This document shows positions 8,134 through 16,942 of a stretch of DNA of 64,000 nt, piece after piece (within the stretch, counting starts at the first letter, position 1; every line of letters begins with the position of its first letter). Below the pieces are notes generated by a model. That model had not been told where the DNA came from and searched no databases. It saw only the letters and a program-made list of their open reading frames with translations. The translations under genes and the position numbers were made by a program. The stretch lies in NCBI RefSeq assembly GCF_009828015.1, contig NZ_WTYG01000004.1, forward strand, positions 1 to 64,000, written 5' to 3'. The stretch comes from Qipengyuania citrea (GTDB taxonomy: Bacteria; Pseudomonadota; Alphaproteobacteria; Sphingomonadales; Sphingomonadaceae).

Positions 8134-9299
8134 TTACTTGTCTACCGGCGACTGATGCACTGCTGAAAGCTTCGCGAGATAACGCCCGCCGAAGCGCAAG
8201 ACCAGTCGGCGCAGGACGAAGAAAAACCCGTTCGATGGCACGAACATCTGCGATTTGAGCCACACGGTCTTGCGCTGTTTTTCAATGTGGGGGCGCAAGC
8301 CCCTTCCCAACTTTTCAGCGCGGCGGGCACATTGCCGTTCTGAGCGGCAAGGGCTTCACCCAGTTGCTGCCCGCCCATCAACCCGGCTGTCGCGCCCATG
8401 CCGGAAAACAGCGTGAGGCACCATGCGCTGTCCCCCACCAGCACCACGCGGCCCTTGTGCCAGCGGTCCATCTCCACCGTGTGGACCGAATCGAACAGAT
8501 AGTCGGGCGCGTTGGACAGATCCTCCAGCGCTTTCTCCACGATGGAGTGGGGCTCCACATCGGCAAAGACATCGCGCAGCGTTTCCACCGCAGGCCGTTC
8601 GAACTGCGCATCTACATCCTTGGTGCGATAGGCAAAAAACGCCGTCGGCGTATGATCCTGCAGCGGGAAGACCCAGAGCGAGCGTTTATCCTGATTGAGG
8701 ATTACTCCGTCGCGCTGGCGGAATGTCTCCATCTGTTCTTCTACCTGATAAGCGCAGATCACCGCATCCAGCGAATGCATGAACTTCTCGTGCGGGCCGA
8801 ACACCAGCTTGCGCACGGTGGAGCGCAGGCCATCGGCACCGATAACCAGGTCGAAGCGCTCGATCGTTGAACTACCGTCTTTCGTCTCCAGCGTCACGTC
8901 GATGACGTCGCCCCGCTCGACAATGGCGACGGGGCTTGTGCCGAACCGGATTTCGACCTGCCCGTCGACGCCGTTCCACAACCCTTCTTCGATATCACCG
9001 CGCAGCAGCGTGGCAGGCCGGGTCGGCTGGTCGGCGAACCCGGCTACGCGCACACGTCCGCCGTCTTTCGTCATGTGCCAATTCTGCGAGGCTTCGGGCG
9101 TGCGGATATGGAAGCCGGGTAACACTCCCAGCCTTTCCGCCGCATCCTTGCCCGCATCCTGCAGGCCGATGAAATAGCCTCCGGTGCGTCGTTCTGGCGC
9201 GCGTTCGACGATGACGGGTTCCCACCCGGCTTTCTTTAGCGCGATGGCGCTGGCCATTCCGGCGATGCCGAGGCCGACGATAAGGGCGCGTTGGGTCAT
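8134..9299 (-). pseudogene. FAD-dependent monooxygenase, frameshifted near the 3' end
   Basis: Flavoprotein monooxygenase of the PHBH/TetX-like class: N-terminal GLGIAGMASAIAL nucleotide fold, a GADGLRSTVR motif near residue 155 and VVLVGDSAWCLTLFSGMG (FAD ribityl contact) near residue 290. After KSWEG the frame turns into Cys/Ser-rich nonsense ending at 8142. The adjoining frame instead gives a sensible tail (RPHIEKQRKTVWLKSQMFV, then VLRRLVLRFGGRYLAK) to a TAA at 8134-8136. One base is missing (or two added) in the GGAAGGGGC run around 8300-8306. The core is intact, so this is either a young mutation or a homopolymer sequencing error. Divergent from a TetR gene that probably controls it. 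Confidence 0.8.
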
Positions 9300-9357
9300 G
9301 ATTGCTGTATCCTTCCTGTCGGGGGTGAGGGGCGAAAAGCCCCTGCATCCGAATCGA

Positions 9358-9374
9358 TATGAACACTGTATAGA
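9358..9374. promoter_or_regulatory. putative TetR operator 1
   Basis: TATGAACACTGTATAGA resembles the better palindrome 34 bp to the right (shared core ACACTGTWTAGA). It lies in the divergent promoter region, 59 bp from the start codon of the FAD monooxygenase and 55 bp from the TetR start. The match to the second site and the position support a dimer-binding operator. Confidence 0.55.
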
Positions 9375-9391
9375 TACCTCGCGCGCTTTTG

Positions 9392-9408
9392 TCTAGACAC
9401 TGTTTAGA
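9392..9408. promoter_or_regulatory. putative TetR operator 2
   Basis: TCTAGACACTGTTTAGA is a near-perfect 17-bp palindrome (TCTANACANTGTNTAGA). It lies 21 bp upstream of the TetR-family start at 9429. With operator 1, it gives two sites on the same DNA face region (centre-to-centre 34 bp), typical for autoregulation plus control of the divergent gene. Confidence 0.6.
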
Positions 9409-9428
9409 TTGCGTGCCAGATTGCCCTC

Positions 9429-10043
9429 ATGACCAAGACGAAACGCGACAGCTATCATCATGGCGACCTGCGCAGCGCGCTGATTTCCGCCGCGGAAGAG
9501 ATCATCGCCGCAGAAGGCGTGGAAGGCTTCACGCTGCGCAAGGCAGCGCGCAAGGCGGGCGTATCCCCCGGCGCGCCAACGCATCATTTCGGCAGCATGG
9601 CGGGCTTGCTGACGCAGGTGGCGCGGCGCAGTTACGAGGCACTGGGCAAGCAACTGGCAGGCGCGGCAGAGGGGCTGGAAGGCAACGCGGCGCTGCGCGC
9701 GCTGACCGCCGTCTATGTTAGGTTCGCGCGCGACTACACGGGCCGTTTCCGCCTGATGGGCCGCACCGACTTGATCGAATTGGAGGACGATGACCTGCGG
9801 GCTGCGGTCTATCGGGCGATGCGCCCGCTCGCCGCCGCCGCTGCCGGAACACGCGGCCTCGGCGTGCCGACCCCCGAGTTCGAGCGACTGGATCCGCGCC
9901 TGATCGCCGCCATCGCCCCCGCGCACGGACTGGCGCATCTGGCCACCGAAGGACGGCTGGCCGCGACAATGCGGTCGGGAGAGGTGGACGCGCAGGCGCA
10001 AGACGCGTTGGTGGACGAGGTTTTGCGCGCGCTGTGGCCTTGA
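9429..10043 (+). CDS. TetR/AcrR family transcriptional regulator
   Basis: 204 aa. N-terminal HTH of TetR type: residues about 10-55 with GDLRSALISAAEEIIAAEGVEGFTLRKAARKAGVSPGAPTHHF in the standard helix spacing. The C-terminal half (a TetR_C_33/WHG-like domain by look: VYVRFARDYTGRFRLMGR) would bind the inducer. It is transcribed away from the FAD monooxygenase across two palindromic operators, so it most likely represses that gene and itself. A typical local regulator of an oxidative detoxification enzyme; the inducer is unknown. Confidence 0.85.
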   Translation: MTKTKRDSYHHGDLRSALISAAEEIIAAEGVEGFTLRKAARKAGVSPGAPTHHFGSMAGLLTQVARRSYEALGKQLAGAAEGLEGNAALRALTAVYVRFARDYTGRFRLMGRTDLIELEDDDLRAAVYRAMRPLAAAAAGTRGLGVPTPEFERLDPRLIAAIAPAHGLAHLATEGRLAATMRSGEVDAQAQDALVDEVLRALWP

Positions 10044-10285
10044 AGCAAACCGCCCAAACCGATAGCCGCTACGCAATACTGATCACGCTGAACGCGAGCG
10101 AGCCATATGCTACGACTTCGGTTTCTTGCTGTGCCTCGATATCTGACGCTGGAGGCGCGCGCGTGTCCTACCCGCCTGCTCGGGCAAACAGGACAGCTCT
10201 CCAGCGCAGGAAGTTACCTGTACTACAATGGTGAGCACGTCTGCTGTTGAAAAACCGCCACTCGCGCGCCAAACATTCCCCCAAA

Positions 10286-11848
10286 ATGCGTAAGATCCTC
10301 GCCTTTTTCCACGCTTTGCTGGCAACCGTACTGCTCACTTGCGGCGTCGCAGCTTTCGCCGCGACGTCGATTCTTCCGTCGTCCGGGGACGCCGCCGAGG
10401 CGCAGGTGGCGATGGATCCCTTCGGGCGGGAAACGCCGCGATCGACCGTGACCAATCTGCTGGGCGTGCTGGCGAGCGAAGATCTTGGTGCCCTCGATCC
10501 CTATCTCGACCTGCCTGCCGGTATGGATCGTGCAGAGGTCGTGCCGCGCCTGCGCGCTGCGCTCGATGCGGGCGGGACGCTCGCCACCTATCAGGAACTG
10601 GCCAACGAGCCCAACGGGCGGCTCGACGATGGCCTCGGCCCGACACGCGAACAGGTCGGGACACTCGCCGGGGGCGAGATACCCATCCTGCTGACACAGA
10701 GCAGCGGCACGGACGGGCCTGCCATCTGGCGGCTGTCGGCGGAAACGCTACAGGCGCTCCCGGATATCGAACCGCAGGCGATCCCGGAAGAAGAGGCTAT
10801 CGTCGCCGGTGCCCCTGCGCTGGATTGGGTCAAGCTGCTGGGACTATTGATCGCCGTCTTCATCGCGACCCGGTTGCTGGCCGCGCTGGTCCTGCTCGGT
10901 CTGCGGCAGGTCCTCTCGCGCGATGGGGCGGTGTACCGGGTCCTCGATGCCGCCCTGCCGCCGCTGGCGCTGGTTGTCACCATCGTCGGTTTCCGGCTGT
11001 GGTCGGACGCTGCGCCGATCTCGATCGTCGCGCGTCAGGTCGTGCTGCGCTATCTCGGCATTGCAGCGTGGATCGTGTTCCTGTGGTTCCTGTTCCGCCT
11101 GGTCGATGCGCTCGCCCGGTGGCTGTCGCTGCGCATGACGCGGCGCGCGCGGTACCAGAGCGCGTCTGTCACCGTCTTTGCCCGCCGGGTTATCAAGGCC
11201 GGACTGTTGGTCCTGGGGGCGCTCGGCATCCTCGACACGCTCGGCTTCGATGTCACCGCTGGTGTGGCGGCGCTCGGCATCGGCGGTCTGGTCTTGGCGC
11301 TGGGTGCACAGAAGACGGTCGAGAACCTGGTCGGCACCGTATCCGTGCTGGCCGACCGGCCGGTGCAGGTCGGGGATGTGTGCAAGGTCGGCGATGTGCT
11401 CGGCACGATCGAGGATATCGGGATGCGGTCGACCCGGATCAGGACGCTGGAACGAACCGTCGTCACGATCCCCAATGGCGATTTTTCCTCACGCCAGATC
11501 GAAAACTATACCAAGCGCGAACGTTTCCTCTTCAACGAGACGATCGGCCTCGAATACGCCTTGGATGCGGCCAAGCTGCGTGAAGGGATTGGCCTGATAG
11601 CAGAGGCGCTCGCACAGAACGAGTACATCGCCCCGGAGCCGCGCCGGGCGACATTACGTTATTTTGCAACGGACTCGCTGGCGATCGAAACCTTTGCCTA
11701 CATCATGACCGCCGATTTCGACGAAAGCCTGAGAATCCGCAACGATCTCATGCTCGACATCTACGAGCGATTGGAACAGGCAGGCATCGGGTTCGCCTTC
11801 CCGACACAGACCCTTTACCTGCGCAAGGACGAAACCGGGCAAGGGTGA
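10286..11848 (+). CDS. mechanosensitive ion channel, MscS family
   Basis: 520 aa from ATG 10286; this start gives a clean signal peptide (MRKILAFFHALLATVLLTCG then AFA cleavage), whereas a TTG at 10247 adds a basic tail. A periplasmic domain of about 160 residues precedes four to five membrane segments. The pore helix has the Gly/Ala pattern GVAALGIGGLVLALGAQKT, followed by the MscS beta domain (DRPVQVGDVCKVGDVLGTIEDIGMRSTRIRT, then VVTIPNGDF). It should act as an inner-membrane tension valve on osmotic downshock. Monocistronic by position. Confidence 0.85.
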   Translation: MRKILAFFHALLATVLLTCGVAAFAATSILPSSGDAAEAQVAMDPFGRETPRSTVTNLLGVLASEDLGALDPYLDLPAGMDRAEVVPRLRAALDAGGTLATYQELANEPNGRLDDGLGPTREQVGTLAGGEIPILLTQSSGTDGPAIWRLSAETLQALPDIEPQAIPEEEAIVAGAPALDWVKLLGLLIAVFIATRLLAALVLLGLRQVLSRDGAVYRVLDAALPPLALVVTIVGFRLWSDAAPISIVARQVVLRYLGIAAWIVFLWFLFRLVDALARWLSLRMTRRARYQSASVTVFARRVIKAGLLVLGALGILDTLGFDVTAGVAALGIGGLVLALGAQKTVENLVGTVSVLADRPVQVGDVCKVGDVLGTIEDIGMRSTRIRTLERTVVTIPNGDFSSRQIENYTKRERFLFNETIGLEYALDAAKLREGIGLIAEALAQNEYIAPEPRRATLRYFATDSLAIETFAYIMTADFDESLRIRNDLMLDIYERLEQAGIGFAFPTQTLYLRKDETGQG

Positions 11849-11874
11849 CGCGGTATGGTGGCGGTCACGCAACG

Positions 11875-12492
11875 CTATCCGGCTGACGGTTCGCCGAACA
11901 TGATCTGCCTGAAGACCTTCACGTAACTTTCTTCCGGCTGGGTGCCGTCGCCCGATCGCAAGACCGCGGTATGCCAGAGTATGAGCAAGGTTTCGGTGAT
12001 GACATCGGCGGGCAAGCGGAGTGGCTGCCCAAACTGGGCGGCCAGGCCTTCGATCAGAACCCGGAACTGGGCCGTTACACGCGCCTCCGCAGCCTTGTAC
12101 TGCGCGCGGAATTCCGGGTTGCGAAAGGCATAGAGCTGCAATTCCAGCGCCAGCGCCGCCCAGGCCTGGCGATCGGGGATGCCGGCTAGCCACGCAGCAA
12201 GCGTTTGCATGGCCTGGTCGATATCGGCTTCCGGGATCGAGGCGGCGAGGTCTTCCAGTCGGTCCCGCTGTTCGGCCAAGTGACCTTCCATGACTTCGAG
12301 CAGCAGCAACTCCTTGCTCTCGAAGTTCGAATAAAAGGCGCCTTGCGTAAATCCGGCGTCGGCGCAGAGCTGGCGCACGGAAAGTGCCGGGATGGAATGG
12401 GCGATCATCAGCCGCTCGGCCGATTCGATCAGCTTGGCGCGTGTTTCCGCCTGGCTTTGCCGACGCGATTTGGTGGTGGTTTCGCCGCTCAT
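11875..12492 (-). CDS. TetR/AcrR family transcriptional regulator
   Basis: 205 aa with the HTH at residues 15-60 (ETRAKLIESAERLMIAHSIPALSVRQLCADAGFTQGAFYSNF). QGAFYSNF is a frequent TetR recognition-helix variant. The C-terminal ligand domain is Leu/Ala-rich and helical. It is transcribed away from the catalase-related/Dyp operon (start codons about 137 bp apart), so it is the likely repressor of that operon. The intervening DNA holds AAATTTTCAGATATCACTTGATATTTCAAAT-like AT-rich dyads (about 12533-12560) suitable as operator. Confidence 0.85.
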   Translation of the reverse strand: MSGETTTKSRRQSQAETRAKLIESAERLMIAHSIPALSVRQLCADAGFTQGAFYSNFESKELLLLEVMEGHLAEQRDRLEDLAASIPEADIDQAMQTLAAWLAGIPDRQAWAALALELQLYAFRNPEFRAQYKAAEARVTAQFRVLIEGLAAQFGQPLRLPADVITETLLILWHTAVLRSGDGTQPEESYVKVFRQIMFGEPSAG

Positions 12493-12532
12493 GGTGCTCG
12501 ATCCGTCTCAAAAGTTCTGATTTTCGGAACCA

Positions 12533-12561
12533 AATTTTCAGATATCACTTGATATTTCAAA
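12533..12561. promoter_or_regulatory. AT-rich dyad in the TetR/catalase-related divergent promoter
   Basis: An AT-rich stretch contains AAATTTTCAGATATCA and TGATATTTCAAAT, which mirror each other imperfectly (TTTCAGATATCA against TGATATTTCAAA). It sits between the divergent TetR gene and the peroxidase operon, the expected operator place. No -35/-10 pair can be defined with confidence. Confidence 0.4.
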
Positions 12562-12629
12562 TGCCCGGCCAGAGGATCGGTTTCCCGTCGATCCTTTTCA
12601 GCAGGCAAAACAGGCAGGAGTTGTTGCCC

Positions 12630-13715
12630 ATGCAGCCCATACGGTTCACCCCTGATGTCGAGCAAGTCGATCCCGACGAACAGCGGCTGACGCGCGAGAT
12701 CGTCGAACAGATGAATGCGACGGCGCGCAACGCGTTCGAACGGCATCGGCACGCCCATCGCGATGCCCATGCGAAATCGCACGCGATCCTTAAGGGTAGC
12801 ATGACCGTGCACGACGGTCTGTCGGCTGAGCTTGCGCAGGGCATCTTCGCTTCTCCGAAGACCTACGAGGTCGTCGCGCGGCTTTCGTCCGCGCCGGGCG
12901 ATATCCATTCGGACGAGGTTCCGGCCCCGCGCGGTTTCGCGATCAAGGTGATCGGCGTTCCGGGTGACCGGCTTTCGCCCGACATCGGTGGCGAGAACCA
13001 GGATTTCCTGATGGTGAATTTCCCGGTGCTCGCCTTCGGCACGATCCCGAAATACAAGCAGATGCTGGGTCTGCTCGAAAAGAACGCGCATGCGCCCGAT
13101 TTCTTCCAACGCCTCGTTGCCGGCGTGGCGCGCGGCGCGAAGGATGCGGTGGAAGCGGTGGGCAAGGTGCCGAGCGCGACGCTCGAGGGGTTGGCGCGCG
13201 ACAACAATCATCCTCTCGGCGAAACCTATCATACGCAGGCTGCTGTCCGGTTCGGCGACCATGTCGCCAAACTGTCGCTCGCCCCGAAATCCCAATCCGT
13301 GCGCGATTTGACCGGTCGGGATCTCGAAGACGTCCAATATTCGACCATGCGCGACGTAATCGGCGATTTTTTCCGCGCGAACGGCACCGAATATGAATTG
13401 CGCGCGCAGCTCTGCACCGATCTCGAAACGATGCCGGTGGAAGATGCTGCCGTGTTGTGGGAAGAGGAAAAGTCTCCCCATCGTGCCATCGCCACGCTGC
13501 GCTTCGACAGCCAGGACCCCTACAGCCCGCCACGCCAGGTTTTCGGCGACGATGTGCTGTCGTTCAATCCATGGAACGGCGTCGAGGCGCATCGCCCGCT
13601 GGGCGGCATCATGCGCATTCGCCGCGCGGCCTACGAACGGTCCAGCACCTATCGTCACGCCCAGAACGATCGCCCGCGCACAGAGCCGCAGGCCCTGTCC
13701 GACATTCCCGATTGA
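12630..13715 (+). CDS. catalase-related haem protein
   Basis: 361 aa from ATG 12630, preceded by CAGGAG. The segment AKSHAILKGSMTV with His51 matches the distal-His region of catalases, and LSFNPWNGVEAHRPLG near the C terminus matches the NPFD..W region. The chain ends soon afterwards, so I cannot see the usual proximal-haem Tyr motif (R..Y.DT.RHR). It belongs to the shortened 'catalase family protein' group. H2O2 or organic-peroxide activity is plausible but not shown. First gene of an operon with an unknown protein, a Dyp peroxidase and a thioesterase. Confidence 0.75.
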   Translation: MQPIRFTPDVEQVDPDEQRLTREIVEQMNATARNAFERHRHAHRDAHAKSHAILKGSMTVHDGLSAELAQGIFASPKTYEVVARLSSAPGDIHSDEVPAPRGFAIKVIGVPGDRLSPDIGGENQDFLMVNFPVLAFGTIPKYKQMLGLLEKNAHAPDFFQRLVAGVARGAKDAVEAVGKVPSATLEGLARDNNHPLGETYHTQAAVRFGDHVAKLSLAPKSQSVRDLTGRDLEDVQYSTMRDVIGDFFRANGTEYELRAQLCTDLETMPVEDAAVLWEEEKSPHRAIATLRFDSQDPYSPPRQVFGDDVLSFNPWNGVEAHRPLGGIMRIRRAAYERSSTYRHAQNDRPRTEPQALSDIPD

Positions 13716-13740
13716 CCACCAAGCGCAAAAGGAGCGCGCC

Positions 13741-14436
13741 ATGACCAGAAGCACCGATCCGCGTCTCGCCGATGAGAGCAAGCCCGAAGAAATCCGCCGC
13801 CGCGCGCGAGAGCTGGCAGAAGACCTGCCGCAGCTCGCGAAAATCGCGCTGGAAGCGATGATCCGCGACCACAATCCCGATTACAAGGGTACCGCCAATA
13901 AGGCGGGTCGCGCAGGCATGCAGTCGGGCAATGTGTCCGAACTGACCGCCATCGCCAAGGTCAAGCCCGGCGGGGCGGACCGCCTGCGCCGCATCTTCGA
14001 CCTCACCAACGGCAATATGGACGGCGCGCAGCGGGTGTCGACCTTGCACGATATGCGCTTCGTATTTTTCGACGACGACACGCGCATCCTGTTCGCCACA
14101 ACCTATGATGGCGACTGGGACACCTATATCAACGATTTCGCCACCAAGATTCCGGGGTTGATGGACCTGCTGTTCGCCAATGTCGAAGGCTGGCCGGGGA
14201 TCGACAGCCCCAAGGTGAAGGACTTTATCGCCGATCACCAGATCGATGCATCGGGATGGTTTGTGGCCAATCCGCAAGTGACGGTTGTGGATACACGTCG
14301 GTACCAGCGGATGGAGCACGCGCTGGAGGACTTCCTCGAAAAATCCCGGGCGAATGCGGATACGGACCCCGCCACGCGCAAGGCTCTCGACGAGCTGAGC
14401 ACGGCCATCGCGCAACCCGAAGGCGTGGATTATTGA
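13741..14436 (+). CDS. conserved protein of unknown function, linked to Dyp peroxidase
   Basis: 231 aa from ATG 13741 (AAGGAG 9 bases before). No signal peptide or membrane segments. The middle (LTAIAKVKPGGADRLRRIF, then MRFVFFDDDTRILFATTYDGDW) suggests a ferredoxin-like alpha/beta-barrel fold, the same general fold as Dyp peroxidases and chlorite dismutase, but no haem His motif is evident. It sits 25 bp after the catalase-related gene and one base before the Dyp gene. It probably works with the peroxidase, as substrate-handling or accessory subunit. Confidence 0.65.
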   Translation: MTRSTDPRLADESKPEEIRRRARELAEDLPQLAKIALEAMIRDHNPDYKGTANKAGRAGMQSGNVSELTAIAKVKPGGADRLRRIFDLTNGNMDGAQRVSTLHDMRFVFFDDDTRILFATTYDGDWDTYINDFATKIPGLMDLLFANVEGWPGIDSPKVKDFIADHQIDASGWFVANPQVTVVDTRRYQRMEHALEDFLEKSRANADTDPATRKALDELSTAIAQPEGVDY

Positions 14437-14437
14437 C

Positions 14438-15826
14438 ATGGGCATTCTGCAAGAACTTTCCGCCCGCTTCCGCCCGGACAAGGTCAAGCTCCAGCTCGAC
14501 GATATCCAGGCGCTGATCCTGCGATCCCGGCCCGAACCCTATGTCGGCATCCATTCGATGATCCATGTCGACGAGCCTGCCGGCGGGCGGGATCTTTTAC
14601 GCCGTTTGGCCGACCATATTCCTGCTGCATCGGGTTGGACGGACGAACTGGATTCGTGGACCGGCGTCGCCATCAGCTATGACGGCTTGGAGGCACTCGG
14701 GCTGCCCCAGACCTCGCTGGCGAGTTTTCCGCTGGCCTTCCAGCAGGGCATGGCCGCTCGTGCCGAGCAGCTGCGCGATTTCGGCGAAAACGCGCCCGAA
14801 ACATGGGAGGATCCCTATCGCCCCGGCACTTGCCATATCGCATTGACCATTTATGCGCGCGACGACGATGCGCTCGACGACGTGCTGGCAAAGGCCGAGG
14901 CCGAACTGGAAAAATCCACCGGCATCACGCTGATCGGTACGCACCGTTTCGGTGCCGACGAGGACGCAAAGAACCCCTTCGGCTTTCGCGACAGCATTTC
15001 GCAGCCGTTGGTCGACGGGAGCGGGGTCGACCCCTTGCCCGGTCAGGAGCGCGCGATCGCGCCTGGAGAATTCATCCTGGGCGAGAACAGCGAGACCGGT
15101 AGCCCGCTCGCCATGCCGCAACCCGCACCGCTTGGGCGCAACGGGTCATACATCGTGCTGCGAAAATATCAGAGCCGCGTCGGCGCGTTTAACGACTTCC
15201 TGCGCGAGCAATCCGCCGACGAAGGAGAGCAGGATTATATAGCCGCGAAGATGTTCGGCCGGTGGCAGAGCGGTGCGCCATTGCCGTTAGCGCCGGACCG
15301 GGACGATCCGGAACTCGGCGCCGATTCCCGACGCAACAACGACTTCTCCTACGAAGACGATCATCGCGGCCTCGTCTGCCCGCACGCCGCGCATATGCGC
15401 CGCCTCAATCCGCGCGACAGCCAGCTTACGATCCTCAGCGATGTGAACATCCACCGCATCATCAGGCGCTCATCTACCTACGGTCCGAAATGGAGCCGCG
15501 ACGTGACGTCGGAGTCCGATGCGCAGGAGGATCGCGGGCTGTTCTTCATTTTCATCAGCGCCAGGGCATTCGATACGATCGAATTTCTCCAGCAGGAATG
15601 GATCAACCGTGGCAACTTCGTCGACCTGGGCGAAGAACGGGATCCGATCGTCGGTCTGCACCAGACGCCCGGGACTTTCACCATTCCCGAAACGCCGGTG
15701 CGCCGAAAAATCGATGACGTGACCACCTTCAACCGGCTGCGCGGCGGAGAATACATGTTCATGCCCTCGCTCACGGCCCTGCGCTGGATTGGCGACGGCG
15801 CATGGGACGAAGGCGCGAGCCCATGA
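14438..15826 (+). CDS. Dyp-type peroxidase
   Basis: 462 aa. Dye-decolourising peroxidase features: GFRDSISQP at residues 182-190 holds the distal Asp (D185) of the GxxDG-type motif, and CPHAAHMRRLNPRD (about 314-327) has the proximal haem His (H319) and the following Arg. The length fits the larger, fungal/P-type-like branch. No Tat or Sec signal is seen, so it acts in the cytoplasm or needs another export route. It starts one base after the upstream gene and its stop overlaps the thioesterase start (ATGA). Confidence 0.85.
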   Translation: MGILQELSARFRPDKVKLQLDDIQALILRSRPEPYVGIHSMIHVDEPAGGRDLLRRLADHIPAASGWTDELDSWTGVAISYDGLEALGLPQTSLASFPLAFQQGMAARAEQLRDFGENAPETWEDPYRPGTCHIALTIYARDDDALDDVLAKAEAELEKSTGITLIGTHRFGADEDAKNPFGFRDSISQPLVDGSGVDPLPGQERAIAPGEFILGENSETGSPLAMPQPAPLGRNGSYIVLRKYQSRVGAFNDFLREQSADEGEQDYIAAKMFGRWQSGAPLPLAPDRDDPELGADSRRNNDFSYEDDHRGLVCPHAAHMRRLNPRDSQLTILSDVNIHRIIRRSSTYGPKWSRDVTSESDAQEDRGLFFIFISARAFDTIEFLQQEWINRGNFVDLGEERDPIVGLHQTPGTFTIPETPVRRKIDDVTTFNRLRGGEYMFMPSLTALRWIGDGAWDEGASP

Positions 15827-16242
15827 ACCCACAGAGGGGGCAGGAGGGCGGTTCGGCTTTCGTCTATCCCATCACGGTCGGCCCTGATGCGATCGACGAG
15901 CTCGATCACGTCAACAATGCGGTCTATCTGACCTGGGTGCAGCAGGCGATCACCGCCTATTGGGTCGCACATGCGCCGGCGGAGGAGGTCGTAAAGATCG
16001 CATGGATCGCCCTGCGCCACGACATCAGATATCGCAGCGAGGCGTTTCTCGGCGACCAGCTCGAGGCGAAAGTCCTCCTCAGGGGCTTTCGTGGGTCCCG
16101 CTCGCAATTCGAAATACAGTTCAGCCGCGGCAGCGTGTCTGTCGCCGAAGTGGACACGACCCTGTGCTGCATCGACCGAGAAACACGGCAGCTGCACCGC
16201 ATCACGCACGAGTTGGCGAGGCATTTCGCCATTGTAGCTTAA
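15823..16242 (+). CDS. acyl-CoA thioesterase, 4HBT/YbgC-FadM-like hotdog fold
   Basis: 139 aa starting at ATG 15823, overlapping the peroxidase stop as ATGA. The hotdog signature is clear: DAIDELDHVNNAVYLTWVQQA near residues 19-40 carries the catalytic Asp and HVNN, followed by LRHDIRYRSEAFLGDQL. It should hydrolyse acyl or aryl CoA thioesters. Last gene of the peroxidase operon; coupling a thioesterase with Dyp peroxidase hints at removal of damaged or aromatic acyl-CoA, which is inference. Confidence 0.8.
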   Translation: MNPQRGQEGGSAFVYPITVGPDAIDELDHVNNAVYLTWVQQAITAYWVAHAPAEEVVKIAWIALRHDIRYRSEAFLGDQLEAKVLLRGFRGSRSQFEIQFSRGSVSVAEVDTTLCCIDRETRQLHRITHELARHFAIVA

Positions 16243-16942
16243 TGCACACGGCTTCTTGCCCTTTTTCTCCGAGCCATTTGACAATCCCAACGCGAAGGCG
16301 CGAGAATTGTATAAGTTCTATTAATCGCAGCCTCACAACTATCCCCGTTCTAGCGAGGATACCGACCCGTTATCGTTGCATTTGTTATGCAATGCCTCGG
16401 CGCTGCCGACCAAGGCGGTCGCAATAGGAGCGCACATTTGCAGCAATCCCTTGTGCTGAACCGACGCCCACTCTCGGGGGGGTCAGCACGCCGATCGCAA
16501 GGAGTGGTTGCTAAGGTGCGAAGCTGCCATCTGGGCTGATGCTGACGACAGGCAGCTTTCGGAAAAGATTCAAGCGAGCTCAAATGGCCGACATGGGGCG
16601 TATTGTGTTGAAAAACTCCGCAGGCACCTTCGGCGGGAAATATTAAAACTCATAAGAGCTCATGCCTGCATCATTACCTCAAGACGCCTTCTCCCGTTGA
16701 ATCATTATTACGGAAAATCGGCTGCGGATCGGGTCAGGCCGAGTTTTTCAACACAATAGGGCCGTGAGGGGACTGTCGGCTTTCAATTCCCAAATTGCAG
16801 AAAGCCGTCATTCTGGAAGCGATCCCAACTACCGATGTAGATGCCGTCGTAACTCTAATCCGAAACCAGACCCTGGAAGCGCAGCTCTTCGGCGCTTCTG
16901 GTTTTCGGGGAGGTCAATGGGAAGCACCTACAGGTGAGCGGA
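16243..16942. other. 700-bp intergenic region containing the second MITE
   Basis: No credible gene. It follows the thioesterase operon and precedes, tail to head, the DUF2939-like gene. The MITE-like element copy 2 occupies 16596-16763. The remaining DNA has lower GC and scattered short frames that I judge fortuitous. Confidence 0.5.
16596..16763 (-). mobile_element. MITE-like element, copy 2 (168 bp, inverted)
   Basis: Same length and near-identical sequence to the element at 2614-2781, in opposite orientation. Ends 16599-16618 and 16741-16760 are the inverted repeats (one mismatch, CGTATTG for CCTATTG, in the left end). About three internal substitutions separate the copies, so transposition was recent or the copies exchange sequence. 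No transposase frame inside. Together the two copies bracket 14 kb with the stressosome and the peroxidase operon. Confidence 0.8.

Noticed and set aside
12489-13874. 461-codon minus-strand frame opposite the catalase-related gene
   Set aside because: Shadow of the coding strand with Arg-rich low-complexity sequence and no known domain.
2614-16763. The two MITE copies as ends of a composite transposon with its own transposase
   Set aside because: No transposase gene lies between or next to them and no target duplication flanks the pair; only the inverted-repeat relationship is supported.
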